From: an uncultured Marinosulfonomonas sp.
GTDB taxonomy: Bacteria > Pseudomonadota > Alphaproteobacteria > Rhodobacterales > Rhodobacteraceae
DNA: 10,922 nt
Direction: 5' to 3'
Assembly: GCA_947311455.1 (NCBI GenBank)
Contig: CAMZKY010000204.1
Coordinates: 1-10,922, forward strand
Position 1 is the first letter of the stretch; each line of letters begins with the position of its first letter. A model generated the notes under the pieces. It was not told the origin of the DNA, made no database searches, and worked only from the letters and a program-made list of their open reading frames with translations. This document shows positions 1 through 6,375 of this stretch, piece by piece. Both the position numbers and the translations under genes were made by a program.

Positions 1-1279
1 CGCTTGGGTCATAAACAACTTGCATGCCTTTTGAAACGTGGATGAAACGGCCTGCGCCATTTTCAACCTGGCTATAGCCGTTTTCAAGCGCCAGCAGGAT
101 TTGATTACCAGGCAGCTCTGTCATCACCGTTGCATTGCCAAATGGCAGTTCTGTCAGAATGTCGGCGCGGGTTAGAACCGTGCCCGCATCATATGTGCGA
201 TCTGCGCGGATACCGCCGCCATTTGTCAGTGCGATATCTGCACCGGTTGCCGCTTGCATCGCATCCACGATCAAATTGGCCATAGCCGATTCTTGCGAAC
301 GCACGATGTTACGACGAGAATCAAGCTCGCCTGAGGTTTTGCCGATTTCAACACCCAGTTCCGCGTCCAGCTTTTTAGAGAACGCATCAACCATGGCTTG
401 GGTTTCAGGATCAGGCGTGGTGCTTGCCGTATCGATAAAGCGGAAATTCGGCGTCCATTTGATCCGACGCTTGCCGCGTTTTTCACCAATAGTTACAGCC
501 AGATCAAGCGGCGTTACGAATCGCCCGTCAATCGATGTTTCCACATAGGCTGTTACCCCGTCGTAAGACGTTGCATAGGAGTGATCGTCGCCCGACATAA
601 TCACATCAAACGTGTGGCTGGCAATGATTTGACGGTCATTGGCCATGTTGGTTTGGATCACACCGATAATGATGTCCGCACCTTCGGAACGGGCGGCTTT
701 GGCTGCTGCAATCGCGCTATCCACAGTGCCACCGAATTTCAGATCGCCGGTGCTGGCAACCGTTGGGGATGTGTCTTGCGCCACAGGAATCATCGCGATT
801 TTCAGGCCTTCGATTTCTTTCCACATCACACCACCAAGGCCGGCAACAGGAGAACCGTCACCATTGGTGATATTAATCGCAGCCCAAGGATATTTGGACG
901 CGCCCATTTTTTCGATGAAGTTTTCAACGCCGAAATCAAACTCGTGATTGCCGGGAACAGCAATATCAAACGGCACAAGGTTGGTTAGATCAATAGTGTT
1001 TTGGCCTTTGTCCAAGCCCGACAGGATTGATGGCGACAGCATGTCACCGTCAAACACATATAGCGTATTCGGGTTGGCGGCTTTTTCGGCCTTAACAATG
1101 GCGTTCAGGCGGGCAAAACCACCCTTGCCACGATCACCGTCGAATTTATAGATGTCACCGATACCGACGATGGTCAGGTTCACTTTGACATCTTCGGCAT
1201 AAACAGGTGCCATTGTTGCCGCAGCCAAAGCCGTACCGGCCATTAACGTGCGAAATTTGGAAAGAGTGCGTTTACGCAT
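1..1279 (-). CDS. Secreted 5'-nucleotidase-type metallophosphatase, 3' end cut by window edge
   Basis: The frame is open from ATG at 1279 to the left edge (426 residues seen; the family is usually about 500-600). Residues 1-28 look like a signal peptide (basic start, hydrophobic core, VYA before ED), so the mature protein should be periplasmic. An N-terminal calcineurin-like phosphoesterase domain covers about 33-260: GIGDIY (39-44), GDM (78-80), GNHEFDFG (110-117), SGDDH (229-233). The C-terminal substrate domain begins near 285 and shows NGGGIR (353-358) and LPFGN (378-382). The family hydrolyses nucleotides or related phosphoesters and UDP-sugars using two metals. Oddly, several usual metal ligands differ: D-x-H is D42-x-Y44, the usual TH is T210-N211, and GHxH/Q is G-D231-D-H233. 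GNHE is intact. Substrate and activity are therefore uncertain. The start codon follows a weak GGGGG purine stretch. Family confident, function not. Confidence 0.9.
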   Translation of the reverse strand, partial: MRKRTLSKFRTLMAGTALAAATMAPVYAEDVKVNLTIVGIGDIYKFDGDRGKGGFARLNAIVKAEKAANPNTLYVFDGDMLSPSILSGLDKGQNTIDLTNLVPFDIAVPGNHEFDFGVENFIEKMGASKYPWAAINITNGDGSPVAGLGGVMWKEIEGLKIAMIPVAQDTSPTVASTGDLKFGGTVDSAIAAAKAARSEGADIIIGVIQTNMANDRQIIASHTFDVIMSGDDHSYATSYDGVTAYVETSIDGRFVTPLDLAVTIGEKRGKRRIKWTPNFRFIDTASTTPDPETQAMVDAFSKKLDAELGVEIGKTSGELDSRRNIVRSQESAMANLIVDAMQAATGADIALTNGGGIRADRTYDAGTVLTRADILTELPFGNATVMTELPGNQILLALENGYSQVENGAGRFIHVSKGMQVVYDPS

Positions 1280-1303
1280 TAGGAATCCCCCTGATAAAAT
1301 ATG

Positions 1304-1322
1304 ATTGCACCATGGTGACAAT
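1304..1322. promoter_or_regulatory. Dyad centred on CACCATGGTG, possible operator
   Basis: A perfect 10-base palindrome, CACCATGGTG (1308-1317), is flanked by ATTG on the left and CAAT on the right with a one-base offset. It lies 25-43 bases upstream of the phosphatase start, in the spacer shared with the divergent pyrD operon. It could be an operator acting on the phosphatase promoter, but no known regulator's consensus is recognised and short palindromes occur by chance. Confidence 0.25.
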
Positions 1323-1324
1323 GA

Positions 1325-1355
1325 TTGATCCAAGAGTCAAAGAGTTGCGTATAAT
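1325..1355 (+). promoter_or_regulatory. Candidate promoter for the DUF952-pyrD-arsC operon
   Basis: A perfect TATAAT (1350-1355) follows TTGATC (1325-1330) with a 19-base spacer, slightly long for a sigma-70 promoter. Transcription would begin near 1362, leaving about 60-70 bases of leader before the first gene. It is the best promoter-like sequence in the spacer on this strand. The match is by eye only. Confidence 0.35.
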
Positions 1356-1430
1356 TTTTTTACAAAATCGCCCCTCACCTTCCCAACCCCGCCCCTTGAC
1401 CATCGGGCCATCAACGGGCATGTGAACGAC

Positions 1431-1769
1431 ATGCAGATTTATAAAATATTCCGAGGCTCTGAATGGGCCGAATTCGAATCCAGCCGCGAAACCCTTGGCG
1501 CGCCGATTGATACGAATGACGGATTTATCCATTTTTCCACCGCCCCACAGGCGGGCGAAACCGCGGCCAAATATTTTGCAGGTGTGGATGGCCTGATGCT
1601 GATCGCGTTTGAGGCCGATGCCATGGGTGACGCGCTAAAATGGGAACCATCACGCGGGGGAGATCTATTTCCGCATCTTTATCGCACCCTGTCCCTATCC
1701 GAAGTCCTGTGGGCCAAACCTCTGCCTTTTGAAAACGGCGCGCATGTCTTTCCAAAGGAAATGACATGA
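1431..1769 (+). CDS. DUF952 family protein
   Basis: A 112-residue protein starting MQIYKIF. Family hallmarks are the YKIFR-x-x-EW opening, DGFIHFST near residue 33, a KYF-G-DGLMLIAFEAD stretch, and a KWEPSRGGDLFPHLY segment. DUF952 proteins are small, soluble and of unknown function; the conserved His, Ser and Arg positions suggest a ligand or catalytic site, but no reaction is assigned. A GTG at 1422 in the same frame is an alternative start (three residues longer). The ATG at 1431 is preferred because family members typically begin directly with the YKI strand. GGG at 1416-1418 is the only ribosome-binding-like sequence. Its stop overlaps the pyrD start by four bases (ATGA), so the two are probably translationally coupled. 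Confidence 0.88.
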   Translation: MQIYKIFRGSEWAEFESSRETLGAPIDTNDGFIHFSTAPQAGETAAKYFAGVDGLMLIAFEADAMGDALKWEPSRGGDLFPHLYRTLSLSEVLWAKPLPFENGAHVFPKEMT

Positions 1770-2824
1770 GCTTGATTGAGCAGTTGGGCATCAAAGCCCT
1801 GCATCGGCTTGACCCCGAAACGGCCCATGGTTTGTCCCTCAAAGCATTGAAAACCGGATTGGTGCCATCCTTCGGCGTCTTCACCTCCCCGCGCCTTACC
1901 ACCACTATTGCCGGATTATCCCTGCCCAATCCGGTTGGCCTTGCTGCAGGCTATGATAAAAATGCCGAGGCCTTGAAACCGCTGTCAAACGCCGGTTTCG
2001 GCTTTATCGAGGTTGGCGCCGCCACCCCGCGCGCGCAGCCTGGCAATCCAAAACCGCGCCTGTTTCGCCTTAGTGAAGATCACGCTATCATCAACCGGTT
2101 CGGGTTTAACAATGACGGTATGGACATAATTGCCAATCGCCTTGCCAACCGCCCACAAAACGCCATCATCGGCCTGAATCTGGGAGCCAACAAAGACAGC
2201 GAAAATCGTGCTGATGATTTTGCGCAGGTCTTAACCCGATGTGGGGATTATCTGGATTTTGCCACGGTCAATGTTTCTTCTCCCAACACCGAAAAGCTGC
2301 GCGATCTACAGGGCAAACAGGCGCTAACCGCACTGCTGAACGGGGTGATGCAAGCCCGATCAGGGCTTAAAGAACCCCTGCCGATTTTTCTGAAAATTGC
2401 GCCCGACCTAACACAGACAGAATTGACAGACATCGCCGAGGCCGCAATGGAAACAGGCGTCGCGGCTATTATCGCCACAAACACAACCCTGTCGCGTGAC
2501 GGGCTACATGGCCCGCATGTGCATGAGGCCGGTGGATTATCCGGTGCCCCGCTATTTGAAAAATCCACCCGCATTTTGGCGCAGCTTTCACAAATCACCG
2601 ACGGTAAAATCCCCCTGATCGGGGTTGGCGGAATTGGTTCCCCCCAGCATGCCTATGATAAAATCTGCGCGGGCGCATCGGCGGTGCAGCTTTATTCCGC
2701 CATGGTCTATCAAGGCATGTCACTGGTCACCAAAATCACCAAAGGACTGGACAAGCTACTGGCCCGCGACGGATTTTCCAATATTGCCGACGCCGTTGGC
2801 ACCAAACGAAAGGACTGGTTATGA
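1766..2824 (+). CDS. pyrD: Dihydroorotate dehydrogenase (quinone), class 2
   Basis: A 352-residue flavoenzyme that oxidises dihydroorotate to orotate in de novo pyrimidine synthesis and passes electrons to the membrane quinone pool. The N-terminal helical segment (residues about 1-40, LHRLDPETAHGLSLKALK) is the membrane-associating extension typical of class 2 enzymes. FMN and substrate motifs are visible: GLAAGYDKNAEA (58-69), VGAATPRAQPGNPKPR (near 83-99), NRFGFNNDG, and VNVSSPNT (168-175), which contains the catalytic serine of class 2 enzymes. IGVGGIGS near the C-terminus is the phosphate-binding loop. Length matches the family (about 340-360). It overlaps the DUF952 gene upstream and the arsC-like gene downstream, four bases each. 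Nothing unusual is seen in the catalytic residues. Confidence 0.97.
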   Translation: MSLIEQLGIKALHRLDPETAHGLSLKALKTGLVPSFGVFTSPRLTTTIAGLSLPNPVGLAAGYDKNAEALKPLSNAGFGFIEVGAATPRAQPGNPKPRLFRLSEDHAIINRFGFNNDGMDIIANRLANRPQNAIIGLNLGANKDSENRADDFAQVLTRCGDYLDFATVNVSSPNTEKLRDLQGKQALTALLNGVMQARSGLKEPLPIFLKIAPDLTQTELTDIAEAAMETGVAAIIATNTTLSRDGLHGPHVHEAGGLSGAPLFEKSTRILAQLSQITDGKIPLIGVGGIGSPQHAYDKICAGASAVQLYSAMVYQGMSLVTKITKGLDKLLARDGFSNIADAVGTKRKDWL

Positions 2825-3168
2825 GCAAAGTTACAATCTGGCATAATCCACGCTGTTCCAAATCACGCAGCACACTTGGCCTATTAACAGAACGCGGCCT
2901 TGACCCTGAAATCGTCAAATATCTGGACGACGCCCCAAGCATAGATCAAATTCGCGCGGCACTTGCCCTGTTGGACATCCCAGCCATTAAAATGATGCGC
3001 GCCAAGGAACCCCTTTTCAAAGAGCTGGGGTTAAACAAATCCGATGATGAAGAAATCCTGATCAACGCCATGGCCAACCATTCCAAACTGATTGAACGCC
3101 CGATCGTTTTTGCCAACGGCAAAGCCGCGATTGGCCGCCCACCGGAAAGTGTATTAGAGATTTTGTAG
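2821..3168 (+). CDS. arsC: ArsC-type arsenate reductase (glutaredoxin-dependent family)
   Basis: A 115-residue thioredoxin-fold protein of the ArsC/Spx/YffB group. The HNPRCSKSR segment carries His8 and Cys12, and three arginines lie at the positions of the plasmid ArsC oxyanion site: R60 (in MMRAKE), R93 (in IERPIV) and R106 (in GRPPE). This full set supports true glutaredoxin-coupled arsenate reductase rather than the YffB or Spx subgroups, which I recall lack parts of it. No arsenite pump or ArsR regulator is in the window, so a housekeeping or different redox role in this pyrimidine operon remains possible. The start overlaps the pyrD stop by four bases (ATGA). No U-tract terminator directly follows the stop. 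Confidence 0.9.
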   Translation: MSKVTIWHNPRCSKSRSTLGLLTERGLDPEIVKYLDDAPSIDQIRAALALLDIPAIKMMRAKEPLFKELGLNKSDDEEILINAMANHSKLIERPIVFANGKAAIGRPPESVLEIL

Positions 3169-3237
3169 GCTGAATTCGTCCGGCAAACCAACACCCGACC
3201 ATGATCTCCTTAGAAAACCCGAAAACGAATGGTTAAA

Positions 3238-3365
3238 GATTCTATTATTCCGGAATCATGGAATCCCCTGCCCACACTTGAAAAGCGATCCGTCGTCGCG
3301 CATTCCGGCTGTTTCCCCAGAAATTTTGTTCGAAAATAGAACCACGATTCCGGAATAATAGATTC
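3238..3365. repeat. 128-base element bounded by 20-base inverted repeats, with five GANTC sites
   Basis: The left arm is 3238-3257 and the right arm 3346-3365; the right arm reverse-complemented matches the left at 19 of 20 bases. Each arm contains the 10-base palindrome ATTCCGGAAT, and ATTCCGG recurs near 3302. GANTC, the methylation target of CcrM in alphaproteobacteria, occurs at 3238-3242, 3253-3257, 3261-3265, 3346-3350 and 3361-3365; about 0.5 would be expected in 128 random bases. The arms could pair as a stem in RNA or single-stranded DNA with an 88-base loop. There is no T-run to make it a simple terminator and no clear target-site duplication to make it a miniature transposon. Confidence 0.75.
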
Positions 3366-3519
3366 CTCGGGCAATGCTAATTCGCAGGGGGTTTCAGGCG
3401 GCAGCGCGCGCCCTCAAAACGCGTAACAACATCCATTAATCCGGTTTAACAGTTTATATTAAGGCGATTTCAAACCGCGAAATGCCGCACAAAGCGCAAA
3501 CGCGGAAACAATACAATTA

Positions 3520-3549
3520 GCCATACGCTTGCCATACACTTGCCATACG
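3520..3549. repeat. 11-base tandem direct repeat (GCCATACxCTT)
   Basis: GCCATACGCTT (3520-3530), GCCATACACTT (3531-3541) and a partial third copy GCCATACG (3542-3549) are head to tail with no gap. The period is close to one helical turn. It sits 35-64 bases beyond the stop of the minus-strand MATE gene. It could be slipped-strand duplication or an array of protein sites, and nothing decides between them. Confidence 0.7.
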
Positions 3550-3583
3550 GTTTCAATACAGCGGTTTTGGCCAAATCTATGGG

Positions 3584-4906
3584 TTATTTTGCTCCGGCAG
3601 ATCGCTCCAATGACGGATATTTCCAGCCCAAAGTCACAGCGCGCCCAATGAATGAAATCAACAGTGACATCCACAAACCGTGATTGCCATAAAGCGGCAC
3701 CAAAATCGTGATAGCAGCCGCATAAATCAGGAATGAAAGCAACATCATATTGCGCATATCCTTGGTCCGCGTTGCCCCGATAAATATGCCGTCCAGCATC
3801 CAGCTTGCAACGCCGACCAACGGGCCAATGATCATATAAATCAGGTAGACACGTGCCTCGCCACGCACATTGGGCGCAGTGGTCATTGCGTCAATGATTT
3901 GCGCGCCAAACAGCCAAAAGGCAAGCGACAAACCAAGCACCGCAATACCGCCCCAAATGCTGGATAAAACCACACCGCGCCGAAATGCTGCGCGGTTTCC
4001 TGCGCCAAATGCCTGGCCAATAAACGCTTCGGCTGCAAAGGCAAACCCATCCAGCGCATAAGCCGTAACCTCTAGAAATTGCAGCAAAATCTGGTTGGCA
4101 GCCAACGGAACATCGCCAAAATCCGCCCCAAAAAACAGAAACGAAACAAAGATCATTTGCAGCAAAACCGACCGGATCAGGATATCGGTATTGACCAACG
4201 CCATTTTCTTTAAACGAACCCGATCAAAAATCCGGTCCCATGCTTTCCACATCACCCCGGCAAAGGCATCACGGCACAGCCAAAGCCCCAAAAGCAGCCC
4301 CGTCCATTCAGCCAGAAAGGTTGCAAACCCGACCCCCTGCACACCCCAGCCCAGCCCCGTGACAAACCACAAATCAAGCAAAATATTCAGCCCGTTCATC
4401 CACAATTGCAGCACCAGAACCGCGCGGGTTCTTTCCTGCGCAATCAACCAGCCCGTAACACCATATAACGCAATCGCCGCAGGTGCCGACCACACCCGGA
4501 TTTGCATATACTGCCGCGCCAATCCTTCCACCTGATCCGACGCCGGAGACAGCTGAAAAGATGCCCAAAACAGCGGGATTTGCAGGGCAATAATCCCCAG
4601 CCCCGCCATCAATCCAATCATCAATCCCCGCACCAAAAGCGCCACAATTTCCTGGCTGTCTTTGGCCCCTACCGCCTGCGCCGCTAGGCCGGTTGTGCCC
4701 ATGCGCAAGAACCCGAAAATCCAGTAAACAGCCGACAGGATAATCGCGCCAATTCCCACCGCCCCGATCGGGGCCGCGAGCCCCATTTGCCCAACCACAC
4801 CGGTATCCACCACACCCAATATGGGCACAGTTGCATTCGACAAAACAATCGGGATTGCGATTTTTAAAACCCGTTTATGGGTTAGCTCGTTTTTAAGGTT
4901 ATTCAT
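3584..4906 (-). CDS. MATE family efflux transporter (DinF-like)
   Basis: A 440-residue inner-membrane protein with about twelve hydrophobic segments, the usual size and topology of MATE multidrug/sodium or proton antiporters. Family features are the IAIPIVLSNATVPILGVVDTGVVG opening (split here by helix 1; residues 17 onward), a second-half counterpart LAANQILLQFLE, and EAFIGQAFGAGNR after it, the equivalent of the first-half AQAVGAKD. The internal two-fold repeat is therefore intact. The style is nearer the DinF branch than NorM. Substrates of such proteins range over cationic drugs, flavonoids and metabolites, and none can be assigned here. The ATG overlaps the upstream thioesterase stop by eight bases, so it is translated as the last gene of that operon. 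The first 20 or so residues are charged and cytosolic; there is no cleaved signal. Confidence 0.93.
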   Translation of the reverse strand: MNNLKNELTHKRVLKIAIPIVLSNATVPILGVVDTGVVGQMGLAAPIGAVGIGAIILSAVYWIFGFLRMGTTGLAAQAVGAKDSQEIVALLVRGLMIGLMAGLGIIALQIPLFWASFQLSPASDQVEGLARQYMQIRVWSAPAAIALYGVTGWLIAQERTRAVLVLQLWMNGLNILLDLWFVTGLGWGVQGVGFATFLAEWTGLLLGLWLCRDAFAGVMWKAWDRIFDRVRLKKMALVNTDILIRSVLLQMIFVSFLFFGADFGDVPLAANQILLQFLEVTAYALDGFAFAAEAFIGQAFGAGNRAAFRRGVVLSSIWGGIAVLGLSLAFWLFGAQIIDAMTTAPNVRGEARVYLIYMIIGPLVGVASWMLDGIFIGATRTKDMRNMMLLSFLIYAAAITILVPLYGNHGLWMSLLISFIGRAVTLGWKYPSLERSAGAK

Positions 4907-5405
4907 TGGATTGCGGCATTAAAAAGTGCCCCGTTGCCTGCGCATAAATACGTTGACGATTGTCTTGCCACGCCTCGACATGCACACTTGCATAACGCCG
5001 CCCGGAACGATTGACAAAGGCCCGCGCATAAGCATCGCGCGGCAGGCCCGATCTTAGGTAATCTACTGTAAAATCTATGGTTTTTGGCAATCGAGGCATA
5101 ACATCTGCATTTTCGACACCATCTTCAATGTGGTCCCACAGCATCGACCAGCTTAGGCCAATCACCGCGGTTATTTCCATGAAAGCGGATGTCGCACCGC
5201 CATGCAACGCGGGGATCACCGGATTACCGATCAACATTTCCTGATAGGGTAAAATCGCGGTCAATTCATCACCACGCCGATCAAATTCAACGCCCAGAAA
5301 CTGGATATAGGGCACCGCACTTACCAATGATTTCAGTGCCGCATCACGCCTGTGTTTAATCACCTGCACGGGTTCGGGTTTGCTGCGTTTAATGGCTTTT
5401 TTCAT
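4899..5405 (-). CDS. PaaI-family hotdog-fold thioesterase, second of a pair
   Basis: A 168-residue single hotdog domain (about 30-165) preceded by a basic N-terminal tail (KKAIKRSKPEP). The acyl-CoA thioesterase signature HGG is at 68-70 with the following helix GATSAFMEIT. Nine residues after the His the family usually has Asp; here it is Glu77. Such enzymes hydrolyse acyl- or phenylacetyl-CoA thioesters as dimers or tetramers in the cytosol. It overlaps the upstream thioesterase gene by four bases (ATGA) and the MATE gene by eight, giving a compact three-gene operon. AAGGG lies about eight bases before the ATG. The substrate is unknown. The pairing suggests it may work with, or as a hetero-oligomer with, its neighbour. 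Confidence 0.87.
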   Translation of the reverse strand: MKKAIKRSKPEPVQVIKHRRDAALKSLVSAVPYIQFLGVEFDRRGDELTAILPYQEMLIGNPVIPALHGGATSAFMEITAVIGLSWSMLWDHIEDGVENADVMPRLPKTIDFTVDYLRSGLPRDAYARAFVNRSGRRYASVHVEAWQDNRQRIYAQATGHFLMPQSNE

Positions 5406-5839
5406 GCCGTTTTCCCTTTTGCCCGTTCAATCGTAAATGTGCCGGTTGCACTGGCGACGGGATGGTCGCGATCTTCATCAAAAGCGGTGGCACGCACAAA
5501 GGCCACGCTGCGTGTTACATGGAAACATTCCGCCCGCGCGGTGATCTTTTGCCCCGGGGTGGCGGCGCGCATATAATCAATCCGCAATCCAAGCGTGGCA
5601 GTGCTTATTGTGGCCGTTGGATGGCACATCACCGCGGCCCCGCTGCTGGTATCCATCAACGCCGAAACCGCCCCGCCGGAAATCACCCCCGTTTGCGGAT
5701 CACCGATGAATTTTTCATCATATGGCATCGAGATTTCGGCAATCCCGTTGCCGATTTCCTCAAGCTTCATTTGCAACGCCTTATAATGTGGCATCGCAGC
5801 AAAAAACTGGCTGATCAGGGCGGCACGTTGTTCGGGCAT
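5402..5839 (-). CDS. PaaI-family hotdog-fold thioesterase, first of a pair
   Basis: A 145-residue single hotdog domain. The ATG at 5839 (MPEQRAAL) is chosen because GAGG lies at 5848-5845, five bases upstream. The open frame runs further to 5893 with an ATG at 5869, but neither has a comparable ribosome-binding site and the extra residues do not look like the fold. The active-site helix reads SGGAVSALMD: the usual His of HGG is Ser54, while the Asp63 nine residues on is kept. This is the reverse of the neighbour, which keeps His but has Glu for Asp. The expected role is hydrolysis of an acyl-CoA thioester. It is the first gene of the minus-strand operon, divergent from the MerR genes, which may place it under the same acyl-CoA-responsive control. 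Confidence 0.85.
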   Translation of the reverse strand: MPEQRAALISQFFAAMPHYKALQMKLEEIGNGIAEISMPYDEKFIGDPQTGVISGGAVSALMDTSSGAAVMCHPTATISTATLGLRIDYMRAATPGQKITARAECFHVTRSVAFVRATAFDEDRDHPVASATGTFTIERAKGKTA

Positions 5840-5900
5840 TTTGTCCTCGCTTGAATTAGGCCTTATCATGGGCACGACTGAATTTAGCCGCAAGACAAAT

Positions 5901-5929
5901 ATTGTACCAATACCAATTGCAACGACCCA
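5901..5929 (-). promoter_or_regulatory. Weak candidate promoter for the thioesterase-MATE operon
   Basis: On the minus strand TACAAT (5906-5901) is a good -10 match, with TGGGTC (5929-5924) as a poor -35 at 17-base spacing. Transcription would start near 5894, giving a leader of about 55 bases. The direct repeat TACCAATACCAA (5905-5916) overlaps it and could be a regulator site. Confidence 0.25.
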
Positions 5930-5932
5930 GAC

Positions 5933-5949
5933 TTAGCGTTAGCGTTTAA
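5933..5949 (+). promoter_or_regulatory. Possible MerR-type site upstream of the first merR gene
   Basis: TTAGCGTTAGCGTTTAA has the six-base periodic pattern xxCGTTxxCGT, also found in the stronger ACGT site upstream of the second merR gene (6388-6403). It lies 27 bases before the ATG at 5976 and downstream of the minus-strand candidate promoter. The similarity is partial (about 10 of 17 positions), so it is only a suggestion of autoregulation or cross-regulation. Confidence 0.25.
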
Positions 5950-5975
5950 AAAACCGCGAACAAGGACTGCAAAAA

Positions 5976-6344
5976 ATGCCGGAAACCCTGTCATTCAAAG
6001 AAATGTGTGAACGATTTGACGTCACCCCGCGCACGTTGCGATATTATGAATATATCGAGCTTTTGCAGCCCTCAAAAGAAGGCCGAACACGGTTTTACGG
6101 CGCACGCGAATGCGCCAGAATGGTTTTGATTTTACGCGGTAGGCGATTTGGATTTTCTCTAGAGGAAATCCGACAATGGCTTGAGATTTATGAAAAAAAT
6201 GGCGACAAAGCACAATTAGCGGCTTGGATTGAAATGGCAGATCGCCAATTGGCGGCCTTAACCCGGCAGCAAAAAGAATTGCTGCTTTCAATCGAAGATT
6301 TGCAAAAACTACGCGATGAAGTGGCCACTGATCTAAAGATTTAA
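5976..6344 (+). CDS. MerR family transcriptional regulator (first paralogue)
   Basis: A 122-residue regulator: winged helix-turn-helix at about 5-75 (FKEMCERFDVTPRTLRYYE, then the wing with KEGRTRFY and LILRGRRFGFSLEEI) and a coiled-coil dimerisation helix at about 80-118. The Cys residues used for metal sensing at the C-terminal end of classical MerR proteins are absent, so metal sensing is unlikely. The LILRG-x-RFGFSLEEI segment resembles LiuR-type regulators of branched-chain acyl-CoA catabolism, which fits the acyl-CoA dehydrogenase downstream. It is followed after 126 bases by a close paralogue. AAGGA at 5962-5966 is a good ribosome-binding site. The C-terminus has no obvious large effector domain, so how a ligand would be sensed is unclear. 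Confidence 0.9.
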   Translation: MPETLSFKEMCERFDVTPRTLRYYEYIELLQPSKEGRTRFYGARECARMVLILRGRRFGFSLEEIRQWLEIYEKNGDKAQLAAWIEMADRQLAALTRQQKELLLSIEDLQKLRDEVATDLKI

Positions 6345-6375
6345 ACCGTTTGTGTTTTACCAACGCTGGCTCGTG

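Larger units (their letters stand above)
3169..3583. other. Convergent gene-free stretch of 415 bases
   Basis: This lies between the 3' ends of arsC (plus) and the MATE gene (minus). I see no credible coding frame, tRNA or classical terminator. It holds a 128-base inverted-repeat element with five GANTC sites (3238-3365), three TTAA boxes (3436-3439, 3446-3449, 3459-3462) and a tandem repeat (3520-3549), described separately. Only transcription termination is expected between convergent genes, so this amount of ordered sequence is unexplained. Confidence 0.7.

Noticed and set aside
135..1151. Several plus-strand open frames of 60-196 codons across the first kilobase
   Set aside because: They are opposite the continuous minus-strand phosphatase, which has clear motifs; their translations show no recognisable domain.
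3238..3365. Insertion as a classical miniature transposon
   Set aside because: The five bases outside the arms (TTAAA on the left, CTCGG on the right) are not a target-site duplication, and the arms do not resemble an insertion sequence end that I recognise. Repeat status is kept but not the mobile claim.
3169..3583. A replication origin
   Set aside because: GANTC, TTAA boxes and tandem repeats are suggestive, but I found no DnaA box (TTATNCACA), long AT-rich tract, or neighbouring dnaA, parAB or rep gene.
3459..3674. A 71-codon minus-strand frame covering the spacer and the MATE 3' end
   Set aside because: It is mostly out of frame with the MATE gene, has no ribosome-binding site or domain, and is most likely chance.
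4095..4687. Plus-strand frames opposite the MATE gene
   Set aside because: They are low-complexity shadows of a strongly hydrophobic coding sequence on the other strand.
5840..5893. An N-terminal extension of the first thioesterase to 5893
   Set aside because: The upstream codons lack a good ribosome-binding site, while GAGG is well placed for ATG at 5839, and the extra residues do not resemble the fold.
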